Translations under genes and position numbers: made by a program | Assembly (NCBI GenBank): GCA_028871555.1 | Contig: JAGWNA010000002.1 | Location: 62,001 to 126,000, forward strand | Length of the DNA stretch: 64,000 nucleotides | Origin: Lysobacteraceae bacterium | GTDB lineage: Bacteria; Pseudomonadota; Gammaproteobacteria; Xanthomonadales; Rhodanobacteraceae | Direction: 5' to 3' | In this document: positions 46,067 to 54,615 of the stretch, piece by piece | Numbering within the stretch: position 1 is the first letter of the stretch | Layout of the letters: every line of letters starts with the position of its first letter | The notes under the pieces: model-generated | Told to the model about the DNA's origin: nothing | Database searches by the model: none | What the model saw: only the letters and a program-made list of their open reading frames with translations

Positions 46067-46552
46067 GAATCCTTATCCTGAAAAGTGCGGCTTGTCATGC
46101 GACAGTTTAGCTGTCCCTGGGAGCTGCCGTGCAGGATCCATCCATGACCATATCGGAAGATTCGCGTGCCTCGATACAGGTCCTTGCAGAAAGCAAGTTC
46201 AGAAAGCAAGTAATTACGTTTCAGGTAACGGTAGGCTTTAAAATCAATGATGTAGCTGCAGTTGTCGCATGGCAAGATGTTGCTTTCAAACGAAAGGTTG
46301 ACTTTTGTTCGAAGCCGCTCCTAAGCTCCGGCGCAGCGGAATTTCGAATTTTACTGTGATATGGATCGCAAGTTGCGTCACTCAGAAGCACTGTGTGACT
46401 GAACTGTAATAGTAGTACTCAGGGGAATGCATGGAAGCCGTGTCTAGTCGCAGTGGGTTCGTCAGATCAGCTATTGCCGTTCGCGGAACGACGCCTTCAA
46501 TTCCACGTAGTGTTCTCATCACGCAACTCCGGCGAAAGTTTAGGGCTGCGGC
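46067..46552. other. Lower-GC intergenic region before flagellar operon
   Basis: About 490 bases, visibly more AT-rich than flanking genes, between the leftward hypothetical gene and the rightward TPR gene. Short frames open on both strands (for example 46129-46359) have no ribosome-binding site or family likeness. An imperfect inverted repeat lies near 46374-46401. A sequence TGGCAAGATGTTGCT at 46270 looks like a sigma-54 site but the spacing is one base short. The operon promoter is probably in this region but cannot be placed. Confidence 0.4.
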
Positions 46553-47686
46553 ATGAGCCGCGTGTCGAGATTGCTGGCTTTCGCCGACCGTGAGCCGTCC
46601 AACCCCATCCTGTTGTGCGACTTGCTGGACGAGTTGCTGACCGAAGGTCGCGTCGACGAAGCCTTGGCACGCTTGCGTCTGGCTCCCGCGGAGCTGCAGA
46701 TTTCCAGTGCGGTGAAGTTTCGCGAGGCACGCTGTGCGCTGCTGCGTCGGGATTTCGCTGGTGTGGTGACGATCCTGCAGCCCCTGGTGGCGGGGGCCAC
46801 CGAGGTGCCGGTCGGCATCACCCATGATCTTGCCTACGCGCAACTTTCGCTAGGCTCGTTCGACGCTGCGTGGCAGACGCTGGCGACGACTCAAGCGCAA
46901 GGCGACGATGCCGTGGCTGTCGCGCTGTTGAAGGCGCGCGTGCTGCATCACCAGAAGCGGTATGAGGTGGCGTTGGACGTGCTCGAACCGTTCGCGTCAG
47001 GGCCACGCTGCGCCGAAGTGCGGGGACTTCGCGCGTTGTTGCTGCTCGATATCGGTGAGACCGCGCTGGCGGCAGAGCAGGCCGAGCAGGCGCTCGGTGC
47101 CGATCCGGCACAGTACGAGGCGGCCATCGTCCAGGGTACGGTGGCGCTGTGGGAGCAGCGCGTCGACGTTTCCCAGGCCGTGTTCGAACGGGTGTTGGCG
47201 GTGGATCCGCAGTCAGGCCGTGCGCTGCTGGGCCTGGGTCAGGTCCGGATGCTTCACGCAGATATTCCTGCAGCCCGTGCGGTGCTCGAGCTTGCCGTGG
47301 CACGGATGCCCGACCATATCGGCAGCTGGCATGCGCTGGCCTGGTGCCAGTTGCTTGAGGGTGATCTCGCCGGAGCACGACACTGCTTCGACCGTGCTTT
47401 CGCCATCGACCGCACGTTCGGCGAAACGCATGGCGGATTTGCCCTGGTGCACGCTCTGCGCGGCGAGCGTCACGAAGCGGAGGAGTCGATCAAGCGTGCC
47501 ACACGCCTGGACCCCAACGGTCCTTCGGCACGCTATGCGCGAAGCATCCTGTTGCTGGACGAAGGGCGTCCGGAGGAAGCGCAGAAAATCATCGACGACA
47601 TCCTGCCGCAGGCGTCCCGTCTTGGCCTGGCGGTGCCGGCGGACTTCATCTACCGGCTGCGCGAACTCGTGCGCCCGAGGGGATAG
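46553..47686 (+). CDS. TPR-repeat protein, first gene of flagellar operon
   Basis: 377 residues composed of tetratricopeptide-like helix pairs throughout, for example PILLCDLLDELLTEGRVDEALARLR, VGITHDLAYAQLSLGSFDAAWQTL, VRGLRALLLLDIGETALAAEQAEQAL, GRALLGLGQVRMLHADIPAARAVLELAV and DLAGARHCFDRAFAID. There is no signal peptide, so it is likely cytoplasmic. The stop is 4 bases before fliQ, so it belongs to the operon. Canonical flagellar operons have no such gene; a scaffold or chaperone role in export is plausible. Confidence 0.75.
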   Translation: MSRVSRLLAFADREPSNPILLCDLLDELLTEGRVDEALARLRLAPAELQISSAVKFREARCALLRRDFAGVVTILQPLVAGATEVPVGITHDLAYAQLSLGSFDAAWQTLATTQAQGDDAVAVALLKARVLHHQKRYEVALDVLEPFASGPRCAEVRGLRALLLLDIGETALAAEQAEQALGADPAQYEAAIVQGTVALWEQRVDVSQAVFERVLAVDPQSGRALLGLGQVRMLHADIPAARAVLELAVARMPDHIGSWHALAWCQLLEGDLAGARHCFDRAFAIDRTFGETHGGFALVHALRGERHEAEESIKRATRLDPNGPSARYARSILLLDEGRPEEAQKIIDDILPQASRLGLAVPADFIYRLRELVRPRG

Positions 47687-47690
47687 GTCG

Positions 47691-47954
47691 ATGGACAGCG
47701 ATACCGCCATGCATCTTTTGTCGCAGACGCTGCTTGCGGCGGCGAAAGTCTCCGCGCCGATCCTGATGGCGACACTGGTGGTCGGCGTGGTGATCTCGGT
47801 GCTGCAGGTGGTGACGCAGATCCAGGAGATGACGCTGACTTTCATCCCCAAGCTGGTGGTAGTGGTGGTGATGTTTCTGGTCACTGGGGCCTGGATGATG
47901 GCGGTTGTCGTTGAATTCGCCAAACGGATGTTCGGTTTGATTGCAGGGATGTGA
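47691..47954 (+). CDS. fliQ: Flagellar export apparatus protein FliQ
   Basis: 87 residues, two transmembrane helices: LLAAAKVSAPILMATLVVGVVISVLQ and LTFIPKLVVVVVMFLVTGAWMM with the FliQ-typical QIQEMTLTFIPK between them. FliQ forms part of the FliPQR export gate. fliP, normally just upstream, is absent here. The stop overlaps the fliR start (GTGA). Confidence 0.93.
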   Translation: MDSDTAMHLLSQTLLAAAKVSAPILMATLVVGVVISVLQVVTQIQEMTLTFIPKLVVVVVMFLVTGAWMMAVVVEFAKRMFGLIAGM

Positions 47955-48727
47955 GCGTGCCGATGAATGCTGTGGACGTCGAAGTGGGAGCCTTCATGCT
48001 GGCTATGGCGCGGTTTTCGCCATTGCTGCTGGTGCCTGCCTTTACTCCGTTCGCCGCGGTCCCCGCCTATGTCCGCGTGACGGTACTGCTGGCGCTCGTG
48101 TTCATCGCGGTCGGCTCTCATGCGGCCCCGGTGCCAGCGGTAGAGGATGCGCCGTTACCGTTCGTGCTGGCGCTGGTGGGGGAGAGTTTGCTGGGATTTT
48201 CGCTCAGCTTGGCTATCGTGCTGCCGGCGGCCGCGTTGGGTTTTTCCGCGAGTGTGGTCGACATGCAATCAGGCATCGCCGCCGCGAGCCTGTTCAATCC
48301 TTCGACACGCGTGACCGAGGCGCTGGTCGGCACGGCGGTGCAGTGGGCCGGCATGTTGGTGTTTTTCGCCACCGGGCTGCATCTGCAGTTGCTGCAAGGC
48401 CTGGCTGCGTCGATCCGTGTGGTGCCTTTGGGCGATGGCCAGCTGGTGTTGTCGCCGGCGCGCTTCGTGGCGATGCTCTCATCGCAGTTCCTGCTCGGCA
48501 TGATGGTCGTGATACCGGTAGTGCTGGGGTTGTTTGCGATCGATCTTGCGGTGGCTTACGCGAGCCGCTCAATGCCGCAAGCCAACGTGTACTTCGTCGC
48601 GCTGCCATTGAAGGTGTTGTCCGCATTCGTGTTGCTGGCCGGTGCGCTGCGGTGGGCACCGATGTTGATCGGCCGGCTTTATCGCGATGCGTTTGCAGCG
48701 TTGCCAGGTCTGGCTGGGGGATCCTGA
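47951..48727 (+). CDS. fliR: Flagellar export apparatus protein FliR
   Basis: 258-residue polytopic protein with the FliR/SctT pattern: MARFSPLLLVPAFTPFAAVPAYVRV, LVGESLLGFSLSLAIVLPAAAL, FLLGMMVVIPVVLGLFAIDLAVAYASRSMPQANVYFVALPLKV. It completes the export gate with FliP and FliQ. The GTG at 47951 overlaps fliQ; an ATG at 47963 is an alternative. Confidence 0.93.
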   Translation: MSVPMNAVDVEVGAFMLAMARFSPLLLVPAFTPFAAVPAYVRVTVLLALVFIAVGSHAAPVPAVEDAPLPFVLALVGESLLGFSLSLAIVLPAAALGFSASVVDMQSGIAAASLFNPSTRVTEALVGTAVQWAGMLVFFATGLHLQLLQGLAASIRVVPLGDGQLVLSPARFVAMLSSQFLLGMMVVIPVVLGLFAIDLAVAYASRSMPQANVYFVALPLKVLSAFVLLAGALRWAPMLIGRLYRDAFAALPGLAGGS

Positions 48728-48729
48728 GC

Positions 48730-49803
48730 ATGGCCGACGACCAGCAGTCCAAGACCGAACAGCCCACCTCGCATCGCCTGCAGGAGGCGCACGAGCGCGG
48801 GCAGGTCGCGCGCAGTGCCGATCTGAGCGGCGTGCTGGTGACGATCGCCTTCAGCAGTGCGTTCGCCATCTCCAGCTATGCGGTGGCAGCCGCCCTGGCA
48901 CGCGCGGTTCGGCGCACCCTGTTTATGGCGGGCAATGCGCCCGTGCCGTCGGCCGGCCTGATGACCTGGCTGCAGAAGGCCTTTCAGCCATTCTGGCAGG
49001 CGGTTCTGCCCATTCTGCTGGCCGTGCTGATCACGGCGGTGATCGCCAGCATCGCGCAGACCGGCCCGACGTTCAGTGCCACCCCGCTCAAACCCGACTT
49101 CACGCGGCTCAATCCGGCCCAGGGCCTGAAGCGCATCTTTTCGCTGCGCATCCTGTGGGAGCTGGGCAAGCTTGGTCTCAAGGCGCTATTGCTCGGTGGC
49201 GCGGGCTGGGCCATCGCATCGCGCATCACGCACGAGGTGGACGCTGCGGCGCTCTCGGCACCGTCGAGCTTGGCATTGCAGTTACGCTCGATCTACGTGC
49301 AGGTGACGGCATGGGCGCTGGCGCTGCTGGCGTTGGTGGCGTTGATCGATCTGTGGTTCACGCGACGCGAATACATCCGCAAACTGCGCATGAGCCGGCG
49401 CGATCTCAAGGACGAGGTCAAGCGGCGCGATGGCGATCCGGACGTTCGCCACAAGCGTAAACGGTTGATTGCCGAGATGCTCAAGCGTTCGCGCTCCATC
49501 GCGCGGGTACCGGAGGCCGACATAGTGCTGGCCAATCCGACGCATCTGGCGATCGCTTTGCAATACCGGCCCAGGAGCATGCGCTCGCCGATCGTGCTGT
49601 CCAAGGGCAGCGATGCCGTGGCGGCGCAGATTCGCGTGATCGCGGCGCGATCGGGCGTGCCCTGCCTGCATTCCCCCGAACTGGCGCGCGCGCTGTTCCG
49701 CGAGTGCAGGGTCGACCAGGCGGTGCCCGCACATCTGTTCACCCAGTTGGCGCCGGTCTACCGCTGGCTGATGAAGCGCCCCGGCAACAGGATCTTCTCG
49801 TGA
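48730..49803 (+). CDS. flhB: Flagellar export switch protein FlhB
   Basis: 357 residues. N-terminus DQQSKTEQPTSHRLQEAHERGQVARSADL is the FlhB signature (EKTEPAT..R..KARE.GQ), then four membrane helices, then a cytoplasmic domain with the autocleavage site Asn269-Pro-Thr-His. FlhB switches export from rod/hook to filament substrates after self-cleavage. ATG 48730; overlaps flhA by 4 bases. Confidence 0.95.
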   Translation: MADDQQSKTEQPTSHRLQEAHERGQVARSADLSGVLVTIAFSSAFAISSYAVAAALARAVRRTLFMAGNAPVPSAGLMTWLQKAFQPFWQAVLPILLAVLITAVIASIAQTGPTFSATPLKPDFTRLNPAQGLKRIFSLRILWELGKLGLKALLLGGAGWAIASRITHEVDAAALSAPSSLALQLRSIYVQVTAWALALLALVALIDLWFTRREYIRKLRMSRRDLKDEVKRRDGDPDVRHKRKRLIAEMLKRSRSIARVPEADIVLANPTHLAIALQYRPRSMRSPIVLSKGSDAVAAQIRVIAARSGVPCLHSPELARALFRECRVDQAVPAHLFTQLAPVYRWLMKRPGNRIFS

Positions 49804-51860
49804 ACACGTTGTTCGGACAGCTGTGGCGCGGCAAGCGCGACGTGATGCTGGTGCTCGGGGTGATCGTGATCCTGATCATTCTGTTCACGCCGATTCCACC
49901 GACGCTGCTGGATTTTCTGCTGGTGCTCAATTTCACCGCTGCCCTGCTGGTGCTGCTGATCACCTTTTTCACCGACTCGCCGTTGAGCTTCTCGACGTTT
50001 CCCTCGCTGCTGCTGATTACCACACTGTTCCGCCTGGCGCTGAACATTTCGGCGACGCGGTTGATCCTCGCCAGCGGCAATGCCGGACGCGTGATCAATG
50101 CCATCGGCAATTATGTGGTCGGCGGCAACTATGTGATCGGCCTGGTGGTGTTCCTGATCCTGGTGGTCGTCCAGTACGTCGTGGTCACCAGCGGTGCGCA
50201 ACGCGTCGCCGAAGTTGCGGCACGGTTCACGCTGGACAGCATGCCTGGCAAGCAGATGAGCATCGATGCCGACATGAACATGGGGTTGATCGACGAGCAC
50301 GAGGCGAAACGGCGACGCAGCCACGTGGAACGGGAGGCGAATTTCTACGGCGCGATGGACGGAGCGACAAAGTTTGTCAAAGGCGATGCCATCGCCGGCA
50401 TCATGATCATCCTGATCGATATCGTCGGTGGTTTGGCCGTCGGCATGGTTCAGCACGGTATGGCGTGGAGCGATGCGGCCCACCGCTACACGCTGCTGAC
50501 TGTCGGCGACGGCATCGTCACGCAGATCCCCTCGCTGGTGATCGCGGTGGCCACCGGCATCATCGTCACGCGGGCGGCGTCGGACTCGTTGCTTGGCACC
50601 GAGATCGCTCGTCAGGTGCTGTCCAATTCCCATACCCTGCTGATCGTGGGGCTGGCCTTGGCCGGAATATTGTTCTTGCCCGGTCTGCCCGCCTGGCCCG
50701 TGTTGCTGGTGCTGCTGGGCGTGGGTGTGCTGCTCTACATCAGCGTGCGTTCCAAAACCGAGCCGCCGGAAGGTGCGGCGGACAAGCCGCCCTTGCCTGC
50801 CGCCGCGCGTGCTGAAGAGGATCTGTACAAGCTGCTCAGTATCGAGGCGATCGAAATTCATCTGGGCAGCGCCATCGCCGCCGCCTACAAGGCGCGCGGT
50901 CTGGATCTCGGGGAGCGGATTGCCACGTTTCGCAGACAATTTGCGCTGGACGGTGGTTTCATCCTGCCCAAGGTGAAGATGGTGCAGGACTTGCCGCTGG
51001 CTGCCGATGCCTACGAATTGCACGTGCAAGGCTCGCGCGTCGGCCGCGGCGAGCTTCATTTCGATGCGCTGCTTGCGATCAACCCCGGTGGCAGGCGCCC
51101 GGTGCTCGAAGGGCGCGAGACTCGCGATCCGGCATACGGGCTGCCCGCGCAGTGGATCAATACCGACCAGCGACAGTACGCGCGCGGAGCGGGATACACG
51201 TTGGTGGATCCGGAAACGGTGCTGATCACCCATCTGGGCGAGGTGGTCAAGCGGCATGCGCCGGAACTGCTTACTCGTGCCGAAACCGAACGGTTGGTGA
51301 CGCGGGTGCGTGAACGGCAGGCGTCGCTGGTGGACGAGCTGATTCCCGGCGTGATGTCGCATACCGATATCCAGAAAGTGCTGCAGCAGTTGTTGCGCGA
51401 GCAGGTCAGCATACGCAACGTCGAGGCCATCCTTGAGGTGCTGGTGGATGCCGGCAAGACGCTCAAGCAGACCGAGGATCTGGTGGAGCGGGTGCGCGAA
51501 CGCCTCGGGCCGTCGATCTGCCAGCGCGTGAGCAATGCACAGGGCGAACTTCACGTTTTGACGCTGGCACCGGAACTGGAACGATCGATTGTGTCTGCCG
51601 TGCGCCAGCGGGAAGGCGCAGGCGCATTGATCGGCGATCTGCACCAGCTGGAAGCCTTGCTTGGCAGCCTGGCCAGGCAAACCGAAGCGATGATGTCGCG
51701 CAACCATCTTCCTGTGCTGCTTTGCCCAGGTGCGGTGCGCCGCCATCTGCGCACACTGATCCAGCGAAGCCTTCCGCACGTCACCGTCCTGGGGATCAAC
51801 GAAGTGCCTTCTACCGTGGTGGTGAAGGCATTCGGTACGGTCGCGACCAACGCAGCATGA
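49800..51860 (+). CDS. flhA: Flagellar export apparatus protein FlhA
   Basis: 686 residues, with eight membrane helices in the first 330 and the conserved cytoplasmic FHIPEP segment in between (FVKGDAIAGIMIILIDIVGG and RFTLDSMPGKQMSIDADMNMGLID). The C-terminal domain binds export chaperones: IEAIEIHLGS, LITHLGEVVKRHAPELLTRAETERLV. Starts with GTG inside the flhB stop. Forms the nonamer that couples proton flow to export. Confidence 0.96.
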   Translation: MNTLFGQLWRGKRDVMLVLGVIVILIILFTPIPPTLLDFLLVLNFTAALLVLLITFFTDSPLSFSTFPSLLLITTLFRLALNISATRLILASGNAGRVINAIGNYVVGGNYVIGLVVFLILVVVQYVVVTSGAQRVAEVAARFTLDSMPGKQMSIDADMNMGLIDEHEAKRRRSHVEREANFYGAMDGATKFVKGDAIAGIMIILIDIVGGLAVGMVQHGMAWSDAAHRYTLLTVGDGIVTQIPSLVIAVATGIIVTRAASDSLLGTEIARQVLSNSHTLLIVGLALAGILFLPGLPAWPVLLVLLGVGVLLYISVRSKTEPPEGAADKPPLPAAARAEEDLYKLLSIEAIEIHLGSAIAAAYKARGLDLGERIATFRRQFALDGGFILPKVKMVQDLPLAADAYELHVQGSRVGRGELHFDALLAINPGGRRPVLEGRETRDPAYGLPAQWINTDQRQYARGAGYTLVDPETVLITHLGEVVKRHAPELLTRAETERLVTRVRERQASLVDELIPGVMSHTDIQKVLQQLLREQVSIRNVEAILEVLVDAGKTLKQTEDLVERVRERLGPSICQRVSNAQGELHVLTLAPELERSIVSAVRQREGAGALIGDLHQLEALLGSLARQTEAMMSRNHLPVLLCPGAVRRHLRTLIQRSLPHVTVLGINEVPSTVVVKAFGTVATNAA

Positions 51861-51867
51861 GGAAACC

Positions 51868-52545
51868 ATGAGCAGCATCATCTCCAGCATCGCGCGCTAT
51901 CTGGGCAGGGACGTCGATGCGCTCGATGTCATCAGCCAGAATGTGGCCAACATGCGCACGACCGGCTATCGCGCCGAGCGTCTGAAAACGGATTTCCGAA
52001 CGGGAATCCTGGACCCTTCGCCTGTGCTGAGCCTCGCCGACGGCAGCCTCGACGTGACCGGCAGGCCGCTGGATCTGGCCATCCAGGGGCCGGGGTTTTT
52101 CGTGGTCGATGTAGGCGGCCGGGAGATGCTGACGCGCAACGGGCAGTTCCATATCGATGCGAGCCGGCAACTGGTGGACGCGTCGGGGAATCCGGTAATG
52201 GGACAGTCGGGGCCGATCGCACTGAGCCGTGCAGGGGTGCATATCAACGCCGGCGGCGAAATCCTCGATGGCGGCAGGAGTGTCGGCAACTTGCGCATCG
52301 TCGCCGTGGCTGCACCCGATGCCCTGCGTGAGGCCGGCGACGGTTTGTATACCTACACGGGCATGCCGGCGCAGTGGAACGGAAGTATTCATCAAGGGGC
52401 GCTGGAAAAGTCCAACGTGGATGCGGGCACGGAAATGGTGCGGCTGATGGAGCTGACGCGTCATGCGCAGTCGATGCAACGTGCGCTTCAGGCCTATGAC
52501 CAGGCAATGCAATTCGGCGTCAACCACATCGGCGAAAACACCTGA
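51868..52545 (+). CDS. flgF: Flagellar proximal rod protein FlgF
   Basis: 225 residues. N-terminal flagellar bb-rod domain with LDVISQNVANMRTTGYRAERL, then GRPLDLAIQGPGFFVV, LTRNGQFHIDASRQLVDASGNPV and a C-terminal heptad region GALEKSNVDAGTEMVRLMELTRHAQSMQRA. It is followed by the related FlgG as in classical operons. Ribosome-binding site AGGAAA before ATG. Confidence 0.9.
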   Translation: MSSIISSIARYLGRDVDALDVISQNVANMRTTGYRAERLKTDFRTGILDPSPVLSLADGSLDVTGRPLDLAIQGPGFFVVDVGGREMLTRNGQFHIDASRQLVDASGNPVMGQSGPIALSRAGVHINAGGEILDGGRSVGNLRIVAVAAPDALREAGDGLYTYTGMPAQWNGSIHQGALEKSNVDAGTEMVRLMELTRHAQSMQRALQAYDQAMQFGVNHIGENT

Positions 52546-52554
52546 GGACGGATC

Positions 52555-53322
52555 ATGATCGACGCAATCTACATCGCAACGGCTGGACTGAAGAGCCAGC
52601 AGGCGCAGATCGACACCTTGTCGAACAACATCTCGAACATGCAGACGCCGGGCTTCAAGAGCCAGCGCGTGGCTTTCGGCGATGTGGCGGTGATTTCGCC
52701 AGGGCAGGTGCAGGCGGGGCTGGCTCCCGAACGTGCCGGCGCCGGGTCGGAAATCCTGTCGACGAGTTCGATCTTTTCGCAAGGTCAGATGATGCAGACC
52801 AACAAGGTCTGGGACATCGGGATCCAGGGCGAAGGATTCCTCGAAGTAGTCGATGGCAATGGCAATCGCCTCTATACGCGCGACGGGCAGTTGCATGTCG
52901 ACAGCGATGGTCACCTTGTCACGGCGGGAGGCAATCGGCTTGCCCAGGACATCCAGATTCCGCCGGACGCCACCAACATCCAGATCAGTCAAAGCGGGCA
53001 GATATACGCGACATTGGGAGCCAATCCCACCCAGACACTGTTGGGGACATTCGAGTTGAGCACGTTTCCCTCGCCGGAGGGACTGCAGTCCGTTGGCGGA
53101 AACAACTACGCCCCGACGCAGGCGTCGGGCGACCCCAGCCTGGGCAAGCCGGAAGAGGATGGAATGGGCGCGATCATGCAGGGTTCGCTGGAGGGGTCCA
53201 ACGTGGACATGGTCTCGGAGATGTCGACCTTGGTCATTGCCCAGCGCGCTTATCAGCTCAATGCGCGTGTGCTGCAGGCGGCGGACCAGATTCTCGACAC
53301 TATCAACAACCTTCGCCAGTAA
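52555..53322 (+). CDS. flgG: Flagellar distal rod protein FlgG
   Basis: 255 residues, close to the E. coli length (260). IYIATAGLKSQQAQIDTLSNNISNMQTPGFKSQRVAF at the start, GIQGEGFLEVVDGNGNRLYTRDGQLHVDSDG in the middle and GSLEGSNVDMVSEMSTLVIAQRAYQLNARVLQAADQI at the end. GAGGACGG precedes the ATG. It builds the distal rod through the P and L rings. Confidence 0.95.
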   Translation: MIDAIYIATAGLKSQQAQIDTLSNNISNMQTPGFKSQRVAFGDVAVISPGQVQAGLAPERAGAGSEILSTSSIFSQGQMMQTNKVWDIGIQGEGFLEVVDGNGNRLYTRDGQLHVDSDGHLVTAGGNRLAQDIQIPPDATNIQISQSGQIYATLGANPTQTLLGTFELSTFPSPEGLQSVGGNNYAPTQASGDPSLGKPEEDGMGAIMQGSLEGSNVDMVSEMSTLVIAQRAYQLNARVLQAADQILDTINNLRQ

Positions 53323-53324
53323 TC

Positions 53325-54035
53325 ATGCGCCGGATCCCGATCATGCCGTTGCTGCTGATGACGTCGCTGGCCGCGTTGGCGACGCCGCGCGTGTTCCAGC
53401 GCATCGACGCGGCGCGCGTCGTGGCGGCCGCGCGCGCGCAGATCGACGCGCGACTGGGAAGCGAGCGTGGGACAACCCGGGTCGCGGTGGTGGGCACACC
53501 GGAGGACATGACCGTTCCGCAGGGAGTCGTCGCTTTGAGCGTGCGTCCGTTGGCCGGGCGCTGGCCACGATCCCGCGTCGGCGTGCCGGTGGAAATCCGG
53601 GTGGATGGCCGAGTCGTGCGGTCCGCGACGGTGTGGTTTGCGCTTGCAGTGCATCGTCAGGCACTCGTCTATGCCGCTGATGCTCCGGTCGGGGCGCTGG
53701 CTGCGTCACTCAAGCTGGTGCCGCGCGATGAGGATGTGGCTCAAATGCAGGGCACGCTGATCAGTGATCCACACGGCATCCAGGGTATGCGCCTGCGCCA
53801 TCCGGTGCTTGCCGGTTCGGCTGTCGAGCGCGAGGACTTCGAGCACATCCCCGACGTCGACCGGCAGGAACGGGTCCGGGTCATGGTGCTGTCTGGTTCC
53901 ATTCGCATGCAAGCCAGAGGGACCGCGATGGCGAAGGGCGACACCGGCGACATGGTGCCGGTGCTGGTCGACAACGCCGAGGCGCCGGTACAGGCACGGA
54001 TCACTGACAGGGGAGTGGTGGAAGTTGTCCAGTAA
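53325..54035 (+). CDS. flgA: P-ring assembly chaperone FlgA
   Basis: 236 residues with an N-terminal signal peptide (IPIMPLLLMTSLAALATP) and the C-terminal FlgA/SAF domain: LVPRDEDVAQMQGTLI, IQGMRLRHPVLAGSAVEREDFEHIP, RVRVMVLSGSIRMQARGTAMAKGDTGD. It assists polymerisation of FlgI in the periplasm. It starts 2 bases after flgG and overlaps the likely flgH start. Confidence 0.9.
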   Translation: MRRIPIMPLLLMTSLAALATPRVFQRIDAARVVAAARAQIDARLGSERGTTRVAVVGTPEDMTVPQGVVALSVRPLAGRWPRSRVGVPVEIRVDGRVVRSATVWFALAVHRQALVYAADAPVGALAASLKLVPRDEDVAQMQGTLISDPHGIQGMRLRHPVLAGSAVEREDFEHIPDVDRQERVRVMVLSGSIRMQARGTAMAKGDTGDMVPVLVDNAEAPVQARITDRGVVEVVQ

Positions 54036-54615
54036 ACGTTGGTCGATGGCATGTCTTGTCTGGGTGCTTGCAATTCCAGCCTCGTACGCGCAGACATCTC
54101 CGGGGTCGATGATCAACCCGGATACCTATAGCGGCCTGGCTGCCGATCGGCGTGCGCATCAGCTCGGCGACACGCTGACCGTGCTGGTCACCGAAACTGC
54201 AAGCGCCATGGCGAGCGCCAACACCGGCGCCGACAGCAGCATGAAGCTGGGCGCAAGTACACAGACGCGCATGGGTTCCCACAACTACGGAGTGGGGTTG
54301 TCCGGGGACGATACCGGTCAGGGCCAAACTTCGCGTGCCGGTGCATTGCGGGCACAGCTGGCAGTGCAGGTTGTCGCGGTGGAAGCCGACGGCATGCTGC
54401 GCATTCACGGCGAGCAGACGCTCGTGGTCAATGGCGAGAAGCAGCGGTTCGTCCTGACCGGGCTGGTGCGGACCGAGGATATCTCGTCGGCGAATACCAT
54501 CCAGTCCAATCGCATCAGCGAGGCAAACATCGAATTCACCGGCCATGGCGATGTCTCCGAGGCCCAACGTCGCAGCATTCTCTATCGCATCACCCGGTGG
54601 TTGGGCCTGATATGA
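54025..54615 (+). CDS. flgH: Flagellar L-ring protein FlgH (no lipobox)
   Basis: 196 residues from a TTG start at 54025 (chosen because it gives a proper Lys-Arg n-region: SSKRWSMACLVWVLAIPASYAQ) or 189 from ATG 54046. FlgH blocks: LAADRRAHQLGDTLTVLVTETASA, LRAQLAVQVVAVEADGMLRIHGEQTLVVNGEKQRF, VRTEDISSANTIQSNRISEANIEFTGHGDVS. E. coli FlgH is a lipoprotein of 232 residues; here the signal peptide ends AYAQ-like, without a lipobox Cys. The L-ring would thus lack the usual lipid anchor. Confidence 0.9.
   Translation: MSSKRWSMACLVWVLAIPASYAQTSPGSMINPDTYSGLAADRRAHQLGDTLTVLVTETASAMASANTGADSSMKLGASTQTRMGSHNYGVGLSGDDTGQGQTSRAGALRAQLAVQVVAVEADGMLRIHGEQTLVVNGEKQRFVLTGLVRTEDISSANTIQSNRISEANIEFTGHGDVSEAQRRSILYRITRWLGLI

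Noticed and set aside
46270..46284. Sigma-54-like promoter TGGCAAGATGTTGCT before the flagellar operon
   Set aside because: GG and GC elements are one base too close; sigma-54 needs a fixed 10-base spacing.
46129..46359. 76-residue open frame in the low-GC gap
   Set aside because: No ribosome-binding site or family likeness, and an overlapping frame of similar length exists on the other strand.
46535..46560. GAAAGTTT as a sigma-28 -35 element before the TPR gene
   Set aside because: No GCCGATAA-like -10 at the right distance, and the start codon lies within the required spacer.
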